Position numbers and translations under genes: made by a program | The notes under the pieces: model-generated | The model's database searches: none | What the model was told of the DNA's origin: nothing | Seen by the model: the letters and a program-made list of their open reading frames with translations, nothing else | In this document: positions 36,244 to 45,600 of the stretch, one piece after another | How the letters are laid out: each line of letters begins with the position of its first letter | Numbering within the stretch: the first letter of the stretch is position 1 | Assembly: GCA_001465015.1 (NCBI GenBank) | Contig: LNEO01000242.1 | Coordinates: 96,896 to 143,928 of the forward strand | Origin: Deltaproteobacteria bacterium Ga0077539 | GTDB lineage: Bacteria > Myxococcota_A > Polyangia > Polyangiales > Ga0077539 | Length of the DNA stretch: 47,033 nucleotides | Direction: 5' to 3'

Positions 36244-36359
36244 GGGAGGCTTCGTTTCAGCGGCTACGTCTCAGCGTGTAGCCCAACTGCGCACCGCGAA
36301 AGCTATACCCGTTTCCACGCGTGCGTGTCGATTCTTCGTAGTCGTATCCCCGAGAGCGC

Positions 36360-38453
36360 TCAACCTGCACCGAGGGCTCCGAGCGCCCTTCGCGCTTCAG
36401 GCGCAAACGGTCCTTGCGGATGGGATGCGAGATACGCTCGGAGGTATCGCGTCGCCGGTTCGCGCTCGCGGAGCTTGGCGTGGGCGAGCCCCAGACCCGC
36501 ACGCACCTCCGGCGTGCTGTGCCCCTGGGCGTACAGTCGACGAAATGACCGCGCCGCGACGGCATAGTACCCGATACGCAGCGATACCCACGCGAGCCCG
36601 ATTTGCGCCTCGACGCCGTCGGGCTTGATCTCGAGCGCTCGCCGAAACTCGGCCCTCGCTCGCGGCAAGAGCATCCGCTCGAGCGCGTGTCGCCCGGCGC
36701 GGACTCGAGTGAGGTATTCGGGCGCAGCGCCGACCTCCGACGCAGCTGGCGCTTCGGGCTCGGCGTCCTGCGTGGCCGCCTGGACGGCAACCGCGGCGTC
36801 TTGCGCGGTCGCGGTGGTCGTTTCGCCAGCCGTCGCGTTCGAGGGTTGGTTGCGCGAGGGGGCGGGTTCGACGATCGGCGGACCGGCGGAAATCGCCGGG
36901 GTGCTCTGCGCCGACGATGTGGCCGGCGGTGTGGCCGGCGGATGCCCCGAAAAAGTCCGCGCCAGGGCGATCGACGCCAAGACGAGGGCCAGCGTCGAAA
37001 ACGCGAGAGAGAGGTTGCCCTTCCACGCCGTCGCCGGAGCCACCGCGGGTGGCTTGTCCTCGTAGACCGACGGGTCCACGGCGATGCTCGGCGGGGGCGC
37101 GACCGATCTCGGTCGGTCCACAGAAAACGAGCCCGAGCTCGATGCAGAGACCGCGCGTTGTCCGCCGCTGGGCGTCGCGGTGTTCGTCGCGGTTGCGGCC
37201 CGCGAAGCGGGCGGCGGAATCGACACGGGGCGCGTCGTTGTGGGCGGCGTCGAAGAGGTCGCAGGCGGCGGAATGCTGGGCGCCTTCGGCAACGGCGCGC
37301 TCGCCAGCGCTGACGTCGTCGCCACGGACGCAGTCGCAGTCGCAGACGGAGAAGATGAATAAGTGGGCGTGGTTTCAACTCTCGCCGCGGCGCTCTCTTT
37401 CGGCGCGAGCGGCGGCGCAGCGGGTGTCTCCGGCGCCGTGGGCTGCCCCACCGCCGCGCGGTCGTCAGCGGCGGGCGGCGGCGCGACCAGGCTCGCCCGG
37501 TCGGAGCCGAAGAGCACGGGCGCCTCGACGCTCGCATTCGGAGGCGGCCGGATCGATGGGGCCGTGGTCACCGCGCTCGCCGTCGGAGCTGGCGTTGCAG
37601 CGCGCTCGGCGACGGCGGTCTTCGCTGCGGCCGTGGTGTCCGCTGGCAACTGCGGCGCAGGGTCGACCCGTGGCGCTGTCGGCGAAGGAGCGACGCTCGC
37701 GTCAGTCTTCGGCGTCGCGGAAGGTGCAAGCGAGGGGGCGTTCGTCGTCGCACCGTTGGTCGGTGTGGTTGTGGTCGTCGCTGCGATGGGCGGTGACGAG
37801 GTCGTCGCGCCCGAGGGTCTGGCTGCGAACGCGAGGGGCGACAACGCCGGCGTCGCCCTCGGGGCGCTCGGCGGCGGAACCCGAATCGACGGGGATGTTC
37901 CCTGCGCGGGCGGCGGAATCGACGACGCCGCTGGGGGCGGAACCGACGATCCCGCTGTCTTTACTCCCTCCGTCTCGACACCAACACTCGCGAGCGTGGG
38001 CACCTTCGGCGCGGCGGGAACCGCTCCCAACGCAGGAGACTTCATTGCCTCGTCGGGCGGGAGTCTCACCGCCGGAATGCCAATCGACGAGGGGCGGCGC
38101 GCTCGCACCGCTGGGGCGCTCGCGATGAACACGTCCAAATTCTCGATCGCCCTCAATGGCGTCCAGTGCTGACCGTCCGCGGACAGCTCGTCGGCCGGGG
38201 TGATTCGGCCATCGAGAATCCAGGCGCGGAGCTCGCCGTTGTTGGGCAGCGCCGCGCGAGTGCCGTTCGGGCGCCGCACGTTCCACGGGCGGTACGCGCG
38301 ATCAGGATCTGGCGGCGTCGATTGTGGTCGAGCCGACGGTCGAACGGACGGAGCCCGAGCCGGGGGATACTGACTTGCGCCACCCTGCACTTCCTGTGCA
38401 GCGCTCGGGGCTCCCCCGTTCGGCGCCGACGCGCCTTCGTCCAGATCTTTCAT
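36360..38453 (-). CDS. GYF-like + Pro/Ala/Thr linker + membrane helix + TPR protein
   Basis: The 697-residue protein starts at ATG 38453 (MKDLDEGASAPNGG); a longer frame to 38642 has no coding character. Residues 56-112 form a GYF-like domain (PWNVRRPNGTRAALPNNGEL, WILDGRITPADELSADGQHW), very similar in layout to that of the next gene but without a zinc ribbon. A 360-residue Pro/Ala/Thr/Ser linker follows. One membrane helix lies at about 480-500 (LSLAFSTLALVLASIALA), and three TPR-like helix pairs (about 577-690: PRARAEFRRALEIKPDGVEA) sit on the far side. It leads the minus-strand series of three scaffold genes, 116 bases before the next. A partner of the neighbouring zinc-ribbon/GYF protein is likely. 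Confidence 0.85.
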   Translation of the reverse strand: MKDLDEGASAPNGGAPSAAQEVQGGASQYPPARAPSVRPSARPQSTPPDPDRAYRPWNVRRPNGTRAALPNNGELRAWILDGRITPADELSADGQHWTPLRAIENLDVFIASAPAVRARRPSSIGIPAVRLPPDEAMKSPALGAVPAAPKVPTLASVGVETEGVKTAGSSVPPPAASSIPPPAQGTSPSIRVPPPSAPRATPALSPLAFAARPSGATTSSPPIAATTTTTPTNGATTNAPSLAPSATPKTDASVAPSPTAPRVDPAPQLPADTTAAAKTAVAERAATPAPTASAVTTAPSIRPPPNASVEAPVLFGSDRASLVAPPPAADDRAAVGQPTAPETPAAPPLAPKESAAARVETTPTYSSSPSATATASVATTSALASAPLPKAPSIPPPATSSTPPTTTRPVSIPPPASRAATATNTATPSGGQRAVSASSSGSFSVDRPRSVAPPPSIAVDPSVYEDKPPAVAPATAWKGNLSLAFSTLALVLASIALARTFSGHPPATPPATSSAQSTPAISAGPPIVEPAPSRNQPSNATAGETTTATAQDAAVAVQAATQDAEPEAPAASEVGAAPEYLTRVRAGRHALERMLLPRARAEFRRALEIKPDGVEAQIGLAWVSLRIGYYAVAARSFRRLYAQGHSTPEVRAGLGLAHAKLREREPATRYLRAYLASHPQGPFAPEARRALGALGAG

Positions 38454-38767
38454 GAGCGAATCAGTGGTTTCAGCAGGTCGAGAACGACAACGAACCAGGG
38501 ACTGTATACCACCCCCTCGGTTTGCTTGGTCGGACTTCGTCTCGCGCCCAGGGGGGAAGCTCCCCGAAGGTCTCTCCCATGGCGGGGGGTGTTCACAGCA
38601 AAGCGTGAATCGCCGTTCACGCGTGGAAGGAGAACCCTCCACTGGCTCGACGCCCCCCGGCTGGGAGGCACCACGCGATTCGCTGGATTCTGTCTGCCTG
38701 CGACTCGGCCACCGCCGTCGGCACGGAGGCTGCTAACGTTTCGTCCGCGTTTAGGAGGCAACTCGAT
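38454..38767. other. Divergent promoter region between GYF/TPR gene and Cys-rich lipoprotein gene
   Basis: The 314-base gap must hold promoters for both directions. A perfect 7-bp hairpin, GCGTGAA (38603-38609) and TTCACGC (38616-38622) with a 6-base loop, lies in its middle and could be an operator or terminator. A consensus Shine-Dalgarno AGGAGG (38753-38758) precedes the plus-strand start by 9 bases. No gene was recognised. Confidence 0.5.
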
Positions 38768-39712
38768 ATGCCCAAGCTCTCCACGATCTCTCAGCTGTCG
38801 CTCTTCAGTGCTCTTTCGTTTGTGTTGGCGGGTTGCCCCGTTTGGGGGCCCGGCACGCGTCCGACGGGCGACGGCGGTCGCAACGACGCCGACGTTTCGA
38901 TCCCGATGGGCTGTACCTCCAACGCCCAATGCGAGCAGGGCCAGGTGTGTGACCGCGCGATCGGCGAATGCGTTCCCGCGTCGTCGGGCTGCACTTCGAC
39001 CGCGATGTGTCCTGCAGGAGAGTACTGCGACGATCGCAACACCTGCGTTCCTGGCTGCTCGACCAACGGCGATTGCGCGACGCTCGGCATGGGCCTCGTC
39101 TGCAATCCCACGACGCGTCGCTGCGAAGCGGGCGGCGGTTGCGGCACGGGCATGGCGTGCGCGATGGGCCAGAGCTGCGTCGACGGACGCTGCCGAACGC
39201 CCGAGCAGGTCTGCCAGTTCAACTTCCAGTGCGCTGCGGGTCAGCAGTGCATCGACGGCCGCTGCATCGCTGGCTGCTCGATGGCCGTCCCGTGCCCCAC
39301 GGGCCAGACGTGCACCAACGGCGTGTGCGGCTACCCGACCGGTGGCGACTGCGGTCGCTGCCCCGAAGGCCAGGTGTGCTCGGCGGGCGTGTGCACACAG
39401 GGCTGCACCTCGGACACGAGCTGCGGCGCTGGGCGCTTCTGCGATCAGGGCGCGTGCCGCGTCGACGATCGTCGGCCGGTTCCGTTCTGCCCGACCAACT
39501 CGTGCGCGGCCAACTCGGTCTGCATCGACGGCGTCTGCCGCATCTCGTGCCGCGCGACGGGCACCCTCGGCGAGTGCCAGATGGTCGACGGGACGACCTC
39601 GGTCTGCGACGCGATGCGCGTCTGCCGCTTTCCTAGCGAAGTAAACCCCGAGTGCCGCCGCAGCGCGGACTGCTCGATGGGTCGCAGCTGCGTCAACGCT
39701 CGCTGCCAGTGA
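38768..39712 (+). CDS. Cys-rich surface lipoprotein (Dickkopf-like Cys repeats)
   Basis: The 314-residue protein has a strong ribosome binding site and a lipoprotein signal (SFVLAGC, lipidated Cys23). After a short Asp/Gly linker come about nine repeats of the form C-x4-5-C-x2-G-x2-C-x4-6-C, such as CTSNAQCEQGQVC, CPTGQTCTNGVC, CIDGRCIAGC. This pattern is shared with EB/Dickkopf-type cysteine domains found in eukaryotes and common in Myxococcota surface proteins. The about 50 cysteines would pair as disulphides outside the cytoplasm. No catalytic motif. A binding or structural role at the outer membrane is likely; the ligand is unknown. Flanked by divergent and downstream unrelated genes. Confidence 0.9.
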   Translation: MPKLSTISQLSLFSALSFVLAGCPVWGPGTRPTGDGGRNDADVSIPMGCTSNAQCEQGQVCDRAIGECVPASSGCTSTAMCPAGEYCDDRNTCVPGCSTNGDCATLGMGLVCNPTTRRCEAGGGCGTGMACAMGQSCVDGRCRTPEQVCQFNFQCAAGQQCIDGRCIAGCSMAVPCPTGQTCTNGVCGYPTGGDCGRCPEGQVCSAGVCTQGCTSDTSCGAGRFCDQGACRVDDRRPVPFCPTNSCAANSVCIDGVCRISCRATGTLGECQMVDGTTSVCDAMRVCRFPSEVNPECRRSADCSMGRSCVNARCQ

Positions 39713-39886
39713 CCGCAGCGAGGGGGTGAATCCGAGGGCGAGAGCGCAGGCGCTGAGCGTCTGCGCTCTTGCGCTATTTGCGGCGCGAATCGCTGCGGTC
39801 GACGAGAGCGACACCCCGCCCATCGATGCGCACCGCGGGCTCGTCGGAGCTCGAACGACGGCGCCGTATCGGTGCACACTCACCCG

Positions 39887-41026
39887 ATGAGTGACGTCAT
39901 CGATTGGACAGCCGAGGGGCTCTCGAGGCTCGCCGAAGAGCGCGCGTGGGGCCCTCCGCTGTTGCGCGCGCTCGATCGCGAGGAGCTGCTCGCGCGCCTC
40001 GAAACGAGCGTCGAACGCTTTGCTCCTTGCTGGGAGCGCGGTCTCGCGCAGCGAGACAGCGAGGGGCGCCCGCGAGCCGACGCGGCCGGCCGCGCAGCGG
40101 TCGCGTATGCGAAGCAGTGGACCCGCAGCAACTCCCCGACGCCGAGCATCGTCGAGGCCGCGGGGTTCTTGTCGCTGCTCGGCGGGCGAAGCGACAACCA
40201 CGACGGTCCCCTCGCCGAGCTGCTGGTGCGCGATCACGGCATCGCCTTTGTGCTGCGAGCGCTCGTCGCGATGTGGTCGATGGCGACGAACTACGACGAC
40301 CCCGATTGGCCAAAGAGCGAATCGCGGCTCTCGGTCTGGCTCTTCGCGATCGCGGAGGGAGACGGCGATGCTTCGTGGATGAACGACGCATCGGTGTCCT
40401 ACGGCAAGGCCACCCTCGCCGACTTTCTCGCGAGGCGTGCCGACGCAGGGACCGACGCCGAACGCAGCGAGTTGCTGTCCGAGGCCGAGGCGCTGTTCCC
40501 AGAGGCGCCGCTCTATGCTCGCCCGGCGCTCGCTTGCGCGGCGGCAGACCGGACGCTCGCAGAGCGCGCGATGCGCGAGATCTTCGCTGCCAAACCGCGG
40601 TGGTACCCGCACTATGCGCGACGGAGCCTCGCGAATCTGATCGGCGATCGGGCCTTGCTCGACGAAATGGGCTTCATCGCCGATGCCCGGCCCACGCTGC
40701 GCTTTCTCGAGCGACTGGGCATCGATTCGCTGCCGATCTACGAAGCGATGTATCGATCGAAGCTCACCAAGCACCAGCGCGAGCACCTCACGAAGCAGCT
40801 CGTGAACATCAACGGTCCGTCGGTGGCGAAGCTCCTTGCTCCCTACGCAGAGAAGGCCCCGTACGCCGCGTACATTCGCGCGTACTTCGCCCGTGCGCCC
40901 GCGCTGCTCGCGCTCGTGCGAAAGGACGCAGCGCTCGCGCCGTACACCACGCAGCTCGACAAGCTGGCGGACAAGCTCGCGCCGAAGCCCGCGAAGTCCA
41001 AGCGCGCGAAGCCAGCTCAGCCATAG
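39887..41026 (+). CDS. Cytosolic helical protein of unknown function (379 aa)
   Basis: I start this at ATG 39887 (MSDVIDWTAEGLSRLAEERAW); GTG 39872 is the alternative. There is no signal or membrane segment. The protein is alpha-helical throughout (LERLGIDSLPIYEAMYRSKLT, HLTKQLVNINGPSVAKLL, YFARAPALLALVRKDAAL) in a HEAT/ARM-like rhythm. The C-terminus ends in a Lys/Pro-rich tail (KPAKSKRAKPAQP). The repeated 'SKxxKHxxxA' and 'YFARAPALL' phrases recall the helical part of DUF4132/WGR proteins of myxobacteria, but no such domain is complete. I do not recognise the function. The lipoprotein gene follows in the same direction after 96 bases. Confidence 0.78.
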   Translation: MSDVIDWTAEGLSRLAEERAWGPPLLRALDREELLARLETSVERFAPCWERGLAQRDSEGRPRADAAGRAAVAYAKQWTRSNSPTPSIVEAAGFLSLLGGRSDNHDGPLAELLVRDHGIAFVLRALVAMWSMATNYDDPDWPKSESRLSVWLFAIAEGDGDASWMNDASVSYGKATLADFLARRADAGTDAERSELLSEAEALFPEAPLYARPALACAAADRTLAERAMREIFAAKPRWYPHYARRSLANLIGDRALLDEMGFIADARPTLRFLERLGIDSLPIYEAMYRSKLTKHQREHLTKQLVNINGPSVAKLLAPYAEKAPYAAYIRAYFARAPALLALVRKDAALAPYTTQLDKLADKLAPKPAKSKRAKPAQP

Positions 41027-41122
41027 GGCCCCATAGCCCAAACACCGCGAGGCGGTCGCTCCGACGAGCGCTGTCGCTTTTCGTGAGAACGGAGCGTCGC
41101 GCTGCCCAATCCCCGGGGCAAG

Positions 41123-42517
41123 ATGTTTCGTTCGTTCGCCTTCTCGTCGGTCCTTTGCATGCTCACCTCGGGTTGCGGCGCCGTGGTCGCGCCCGCGGAT
41201 GGAGGCCCCGAGGACGACGTCCGCAGCGATCGTCCCGCGACGCCCGACGTTGTCGTCCGCGACGTACAGCGCGCCGACGTCGCGCCAGACGTGGTCTTCG
41301 AAGACGCAGCGGCGCCCGATGTCGCGGTGGCCGATGTCGCGGCGCCGGACGTCGCGGTGGCTGATGTTGTTCGAGACGGCGGTGTGGCGCCGACCGTCAC
41401 GGTTCGCGCGGACTCGATTTGTGGTGTCGCCGTCGCCGCTGGAGGCAGCGAGTTCGCGGTGCTGTACGGGATCGGCGTCGGGGCGTCGTTCGAGGTTCGC
41501 GCGAGCTTCGTCCGGGGCGACGGCACGGCGACGACGCTGACGCTCGCTCGGCACAGCGCTCCTTTGTGCGTCGGCCGCGACTCGCTCTCGCCCAGTCCGA
41601 CCAGCGCTCCCAACGAGTTCGTCGGCGCGTGGAACTCGCGCGACGGGCTCGTCGCCGCCGCGCAGTTCACCAGCGCGGGCGTCACGAGCCGGTTGACCCT
41701 GCCCGCGGGGAGCGCGGCGAGCTTCGCGCCGTTCAACGAGCAGATCGCGTTCGACGGTCGGATGCTCGCGGTGAGCGCGATGCGCGGTCGACTTCCAGTG
41801 CTGCGCCTGGCGTGGGTCGGGTTCTCTTCGGGGACGGTCTCGATGCCTTCGACCGGGTCGGTCTACAGCGACTCGACGTTGGACTTGCCGCCGGACGTCT
41901 CGAGCCTCTCGGTGAGCCGCGGCGTCGCGGCGTACACGCGGTCTTCGGTCGATGCCTCGGCCACCGTGCGGCAGTACGGGATCGGTCGCATCGCGTATTG
42001 GGGACCGAACACCACCGTCGTGGTGCCCGGCGCAGCGGCGATGACCGAAGTGCTCTCGTTCGGCGGGCGACCCGGCGAGACGCCGGACAGGGTCTGGCTC
42101 CAGACGGGCACACGAAATCGAAGCATCTCGACCGCGGACCTCGCCGGCTCCTGGACGGTCGATCGAACACTCACCGCGCTGCCCGTGGTCAGCGACGGGG
42201 CATGGCACCAGGTCGTCGGAATCGGCACCGCGATCGAGCAGTCCGCCAACGGCGGTCGCGGGCTCTTGTGGGCCGGACACAACGGCGGCGGGTACAACGG
42301 CACCGTAACGTGGAGCCCGCAGGACGGCTCGCGCGCGAGCTGCGTCTCGCTCGTCACGACGGAAGAGCGCAGCTCGTGGACGAGCTTCGCCCTGGCGCAG
42401 CGAGGAGCGCGCAGCAAAGTGCTCGCCGCGGTTCGGCAGATGCTCGACGGCGGCGTCTCGGCGCACGAGCTCACGGTGCGTCACCTCGAGGACGGGGCAG
42501 GGATCTGCGGGCTCTGA
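41123..42517 (+). CDS. Lipoprotein with Asp-Val repeats and a beta-rich domain
   Basis: The 464-residue protein starts with MFRSFAFSSVLCMLTSGC, a lipoprotein signal with lipidated Cys18. Residues about 25-85 are a low-complexity linker with a repeat of APDVAVADV (bases about 41300-41365), perhaps a cell-wall spacer. The rest (about 95-464) alternates short hydrophobic strands in a pattern like a beta-propeller or beta-sandwich (FAVLYGIGVGASFEVRASFV; LPVLRLAWVGFSSGTVSM; WHQVVGIGTAIEQSANGG; ASCVSLVTTEERSSWTSFAL) with paired cysteines near both ends. No family was recognised. It is typical of Myxococcota surface proteins that have an Asp/Ala/Pro spacer and a sensing or adhesive domain. Confidence 0.8.
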   Translation: MFRSFAFSSVLCMLTSGCGAVVAPADGGPEDDVRSDRPATPDVVVRDVQRADVAPDVVFEDAAAPDVAVADVAAPDVAVADVVRDGGVAPTVTVRADSICGVAVAAGGSEFAVLYGIGVGASFEVRASFVRGDGTATTLTLARHSAPLCVGRDSLSPSPTSAPNEFVGAWNSRDGLVAAAQFTSAGVTSRLTLPAGSAASFAPFNEQIAFDGRMLAVSAMRGRLPVLRLAWVGFSSGTVSMPSTGSVYSDSTLDLPPDVSSLSVSRGVAAYTRSSVDASATVRQYGIGRIAYWGPNTTVVVPGAAAMTEVLSFGGRPGETPDRVWLQTGTRNRSISTADLAGSWTVDRTLTALPVVSDGAWHQVVGIGTAIEQSANGGRGLLWAGHNGGGYNGTVTWSPQDGSRASCVSLVTTEERSSWTSFALAQRGARSKVLAAVRQMLDGGVSAHELTVRHLEDGAGICGL

Positions 42518-42668
42518 AGCGGCTGTTGGGTCGAAGGAGCGCGAGAGTGGGGCCGCGGGAGATCGCTGTCCGCCGCGCGTTCTGCGCGATGCGCACGATT
42601 CGCGCGGACGGTTCTCGCGTTTGCGCTTCGCTTTCGCTGCGCGCCAGGGAGCGGTATAGACACCGCCC

Positions 42669-45557
42669 ATGTCGTCTCTCGCGCACCCAGACGTCTTCGT
42701 GCGGCGCCACATTGGACCGAGCGCCGAAGACCAGGCCCGTATGCTCCAAACGCTCGGCGTCGCGTCGCTCGACGCGCTCGTGGCCGAGACCGTTCCCGCG
42801 GCGATCCGCGTGGCGCAGCCGATCGATCTGCCCGCGGCGCTCTCGGAGGCCGCCCTGCTCGAAGAGGCCGCGCGCATCGGCGCCAAGAACAAAGTCTACC
42901 GCTCGTATCTGGGAATGGGCTACTCGGACTGCGTCACCCCGCCGGTCATCTTGCGCAACATCGTGCAAAACCCCGGCTGGTACACGCAGTACACGCCCTA
43001 TCAGGCCGAGATCGCGCAGGGGCGCCTCGAGGCGCTGCTCAACTACCAGACGATGGTGGCAGACCTCACCGGACTCGAGGTCGCCAACGCCTCGCTGCTC
43101 GACGAAGGCACCGCCGCCGCCGAGGCCATGCACCTGGCCTACGGCTTCAAGGGGCAGCCCGAAGACGGCGGCGCCGAGAAGAACGTCTTCTTCGTCTCGA
43201 GCCACTGCCACCCCCAGACCCTCGACGTCGTCAAGACCCGCGCCGAAGCGCTCGGGATCGAAGTGCTCGTCGGCGACGAAGAGAGCGCAGACTTCGACGC
43301 GATGCGGCCGTTCGGCGTGCTCGTGCAATACCCCCGCACCGACGGGAGCGTGCGCCCGCTCTCGGCCGTGTCGGCCCGCGTGAAGAAGGCAGACGCGCTC
43401 TTCGTCGTGGCGACCGACCTGCTGGCGCTCGCGACGATCGTTCCGCCGGGCGAGCAGGGGGCGGACGTCGCGGTGGGAAATTCACAGCGCTTCGGCGTTC
43501 CGCTCGGGTACGGGGGGCCGCACGCGGCGTTCTTCGCGTGCAAGAGCGATTTTGTCCGCAAGCTGCCGGGGCGCATCATCGGCGTCAGCCAGGACGCCCA
43601 CGGAAAGCCCGCGCTGCGCATGGCCCTCCAGACCCGCGAGCAGCACATCCGCCGCGAGAAGGCCACGAGCAACATCTGCACGGCGCAGGCGCTGCTCGCC
43701 ATCACCGCGAGCATGTACGCGGTCTATCACGGACCCGCGGGCATCCGCGCGATCGCCGAGCGCGCCCACCGGTCCGCGTGCGTCCTGCGCGACGCGCTCT
43801 CGAGCGCGGGGATCACCGTGGCGAGCGCGCCGTTCTTCGACACCATCCGCGTCGAGGGCACCTCTGCCCAGTGCGATCAGTGGATGGCCGACGCGCTTGC
43901 ACACGAAATCAACTTGCGAAGGTTTTCGCAGACGGCGTTGACCATCGCGCTCGACGAGACGGTCTCGTCCCGAGAGCTCTCGGCGCTGTGCAAGGTGTTC
44001 GGGATCGACAAGAGCGCCGCGGACATCGAGGCCCTGGCCGAGGCGACCAAGAGCTCGGTGCCCGAGGAGCTCTGCAGGACCAGCGCGTTCCTGACGCACC
44101 CCGTGTTCAGCCAGCACCACTCCGAGACGGACATGCTTCGCTACATGCGCAAGCTCGAGGGGCGAGACCTCTCGCTCGCGTACGGGATGATCCCCCTCGG
44201 GTCGTGCACGATGAAGCTCAACGCCACGGCCGAGATGATCCCCGTCACCGACCCGTGGTGGAACCGGATCCACCCCTTCGCCCCCGTCGATCAGGCGCAG
44301 GGCTACGCGCAGGTGTTCGCCGAGCTCGAGCGCGCGCTCGCCAACATCACCGGACTCCCAGGCGTCTCGCTGCAGCCCAACTCCGGCGCGCAGGGCGAGT
44401 ACGCGGGGTTGTTGGTGATCAAAGCGCACTTGAACGCCACCGGGCAGGGCCACCGCACGGTGTGCTTGATCCCGTCGTCCGCGCACGGGACCAACCCCGC
44501 CTCCGCCGTGATGGCCGGCATGGAGGTCGTCGTCGTCAAGACCGACGACCGCGGCAACATCGACGTCGCCGACCTCGAGAGCAAAGCCGCGCAACACTCC
44601 GCCAGGCTCGCCGCGTTGATGGTCACCTACCCCTCGACGCACGGCGTGTTCGAAGAGTCCATCAAGCGCGTCTGCGCCATCATCCACGAGCACGGCGGAC
44701 AGGTGTACATGGACGGCGCCAACATGAACGCGCAGGTGGGCCTCTGCCGCCCGGGCGACATCGGCGCGGACGTCGTTCACATCAACCTCCACAAGACCTT
44801 CAGCATCCCGCACGGCGGTGGCGGCCCGGGGATGGGCCCCATTTGTGTGGGCGCTCACCTCGCCAGGCACCTGCCCGCCAAGCCCGTCATCGAGCCTCGC
44901 TCGAAGGACGCCGTGGGCGCGGTCTCTGCCGCCCCGTGGGGCTCGTCGAGCGTGCTCTTGATTTCGTGGGCGTACATCAAGATGATGGGCGGCCCCGGGC
45001 TCACCGACGCGACGAAGGTCGCGATCTTGAACGCCAACTACATCGCGAAGCGATTGAACGGGCATTTTCCCGTGGTGTACGTCGGCGCGCAGGGCCGCGT
45101 GGCGCACGAGTGCATCCTCGACGTGCGCCCCTTCAAGAAGACCGCGGGCATCGAGCCCGAAGACGTCGCCAAGCGCCTGATGGACTACGGCTTTCACGCG
45201 CCCACGATGAGCTGGCCCATCGCCGGAACGCTCATGGTCGAGCCCACCGAGAGCGAGTCGCTCGCGGAGATCGACCGCTTCTGCGACGCGATGATCTCGA
45301 TCCGCGCGGAGATCGCCGAGGTCGAAGCGGGCCGTCAGCCGCGCGAGAGCAACCTGCTGAAGAACGCTCCGCACTCGATGGACGCGTGCCTCGCGAGCGA
45401 GTGGAAGCACTCGTACACCCGCGAGCAGGCGGCCTTTCCGTCGCCCGCGACGAGGGAGCGAAAGTTCTGGCCGCACGTCGGTCGCGTCAACAACGCGCTC
45501 GGCGATCGCAAGCTCATTTGCACGTGCCCGCCCATCGAGGCGTACGGCAACGCGTGA
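42669..45557 (+). CDS. gcvP: Glycine dehydrogenase (decarboxylating), P protein
   Basis: The 962-residue enzyme catalyses PLP-dependent decarboxylation of glycine and passes the aminomethyl group to lipoyl GcvH. Its length fits the fused alpha+beta form found in Proteobacteria. The N-terminal half opens with VFVRRHIGPSAEDQARML and contains YTPYQAEIAQGRLEALLNYQ. The PLP site is in the C-terminal half: HINLHKTFSIPHGGGGPG, with the Schiff-base Lys at residue 709 (E. coli K706). The ending RVNNALGDRKLICTCPPIEA is conserved. gcvT and gcvH are not in the window. A candidate -10 (TATAGA) lies just before the start. I found no glycine-riboswitch core in the 151 bases upstream. Confidence 0.97.
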   Translation: MSSLAHPDVFVRRHIGPSAEDQARMLQTLGVASLDALVAETVPAAIRVAQPIDLPAALSEAALLEEAARIGAKNKVYRSYLGMGYSDCVTPPVILRNIVQNPGWYTQYTPYQAEIAQGRLEALLNYQTMVADLTGLEVANASLLDEGTAAAEAMHLAYGFKGQPEDGGAEKNVFFVSSHCHPQTLDVVKTRAEALGIEVLVGDEESADFDAMRPFGVLVQYPRTDGSVRPLSAVSARVKKADALFVVATDLLALATIVPPGEQGADVAVGNSQRFGVPLGYGGPHAAFFACKSDFVRKLPGRIIGVSQDAHGKPALRMALQTREQHIRREKATSNICTAQALLAITASMYAVYHGPAGIRAIAERAHRSACVLRDALSSAGITVASAPFFDTIRVEGTSAQCDQWMADALAHEINLRRFSQTALTIALDETVSSRELSALCKVFGIDKSAADIEALAEATKSSVPEELCRTSAFLTHPVFSQHHSETDMLRYMRKLEGRDLSLAYGMIPLGSCTMKLNATAEMIPVTDPWWNRIHPFAPVDQAQGYAQVFAELERALANITGLPGVSLQPNSGAQGEYAGLLVIKAHLNATGQGHRTVCLIPSSAHGTNPASAVMAGMEVVVVKTDDRGNIDVADLESKAAQHSARLAALMVTYPSTHGVFEESIKRVCAIIHEHGGQVYMDGANMNAQVGLCRPGDIGADVVHINLHKTFSIPHGGGGPGMGPICVGAHLARHLPAKPVIEPRSKDAVGAVSAAPWGSSSVLLISWAYIKMMGGPGLTDATKVAILNANYIAKRLNGHFPVVYVGAQGRVAHECILDVRPFKKTAGIEPEDVAKRLMDYGFHAPTMSWPIAGTLMVEPTESESLAEIDRFCDAMISIRAEIAEVEAGRQPRESNLLKNAPHSMDACLASEWKHSYTREQAAFPSPATRERKFWPHVGRVNNALGDRKLICTCPPIEAYGNA

Positions 45558-45600
45558 GCGCCGCCACGGGTGGGTGACGCGCTTCGCGGGCGCTCTGCTG

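Noticed and set aside
42518..42668. Possible glycine riboswitch upstream of gcvP
   Set aside because: No conserved GGAGAG...CAGGCAAAAGGAC-type core or tandem aptamer could be found in the 151 bases.
38450..42892. 1480-codon minus-strand open frame
   Set aside because: It spans three good plus-strand genes (Cys-rich lipoprotein, helical protein, Asp-Val lipoprotein) and part of gcvP. Composition is that of an antisense shadow with no motifs.
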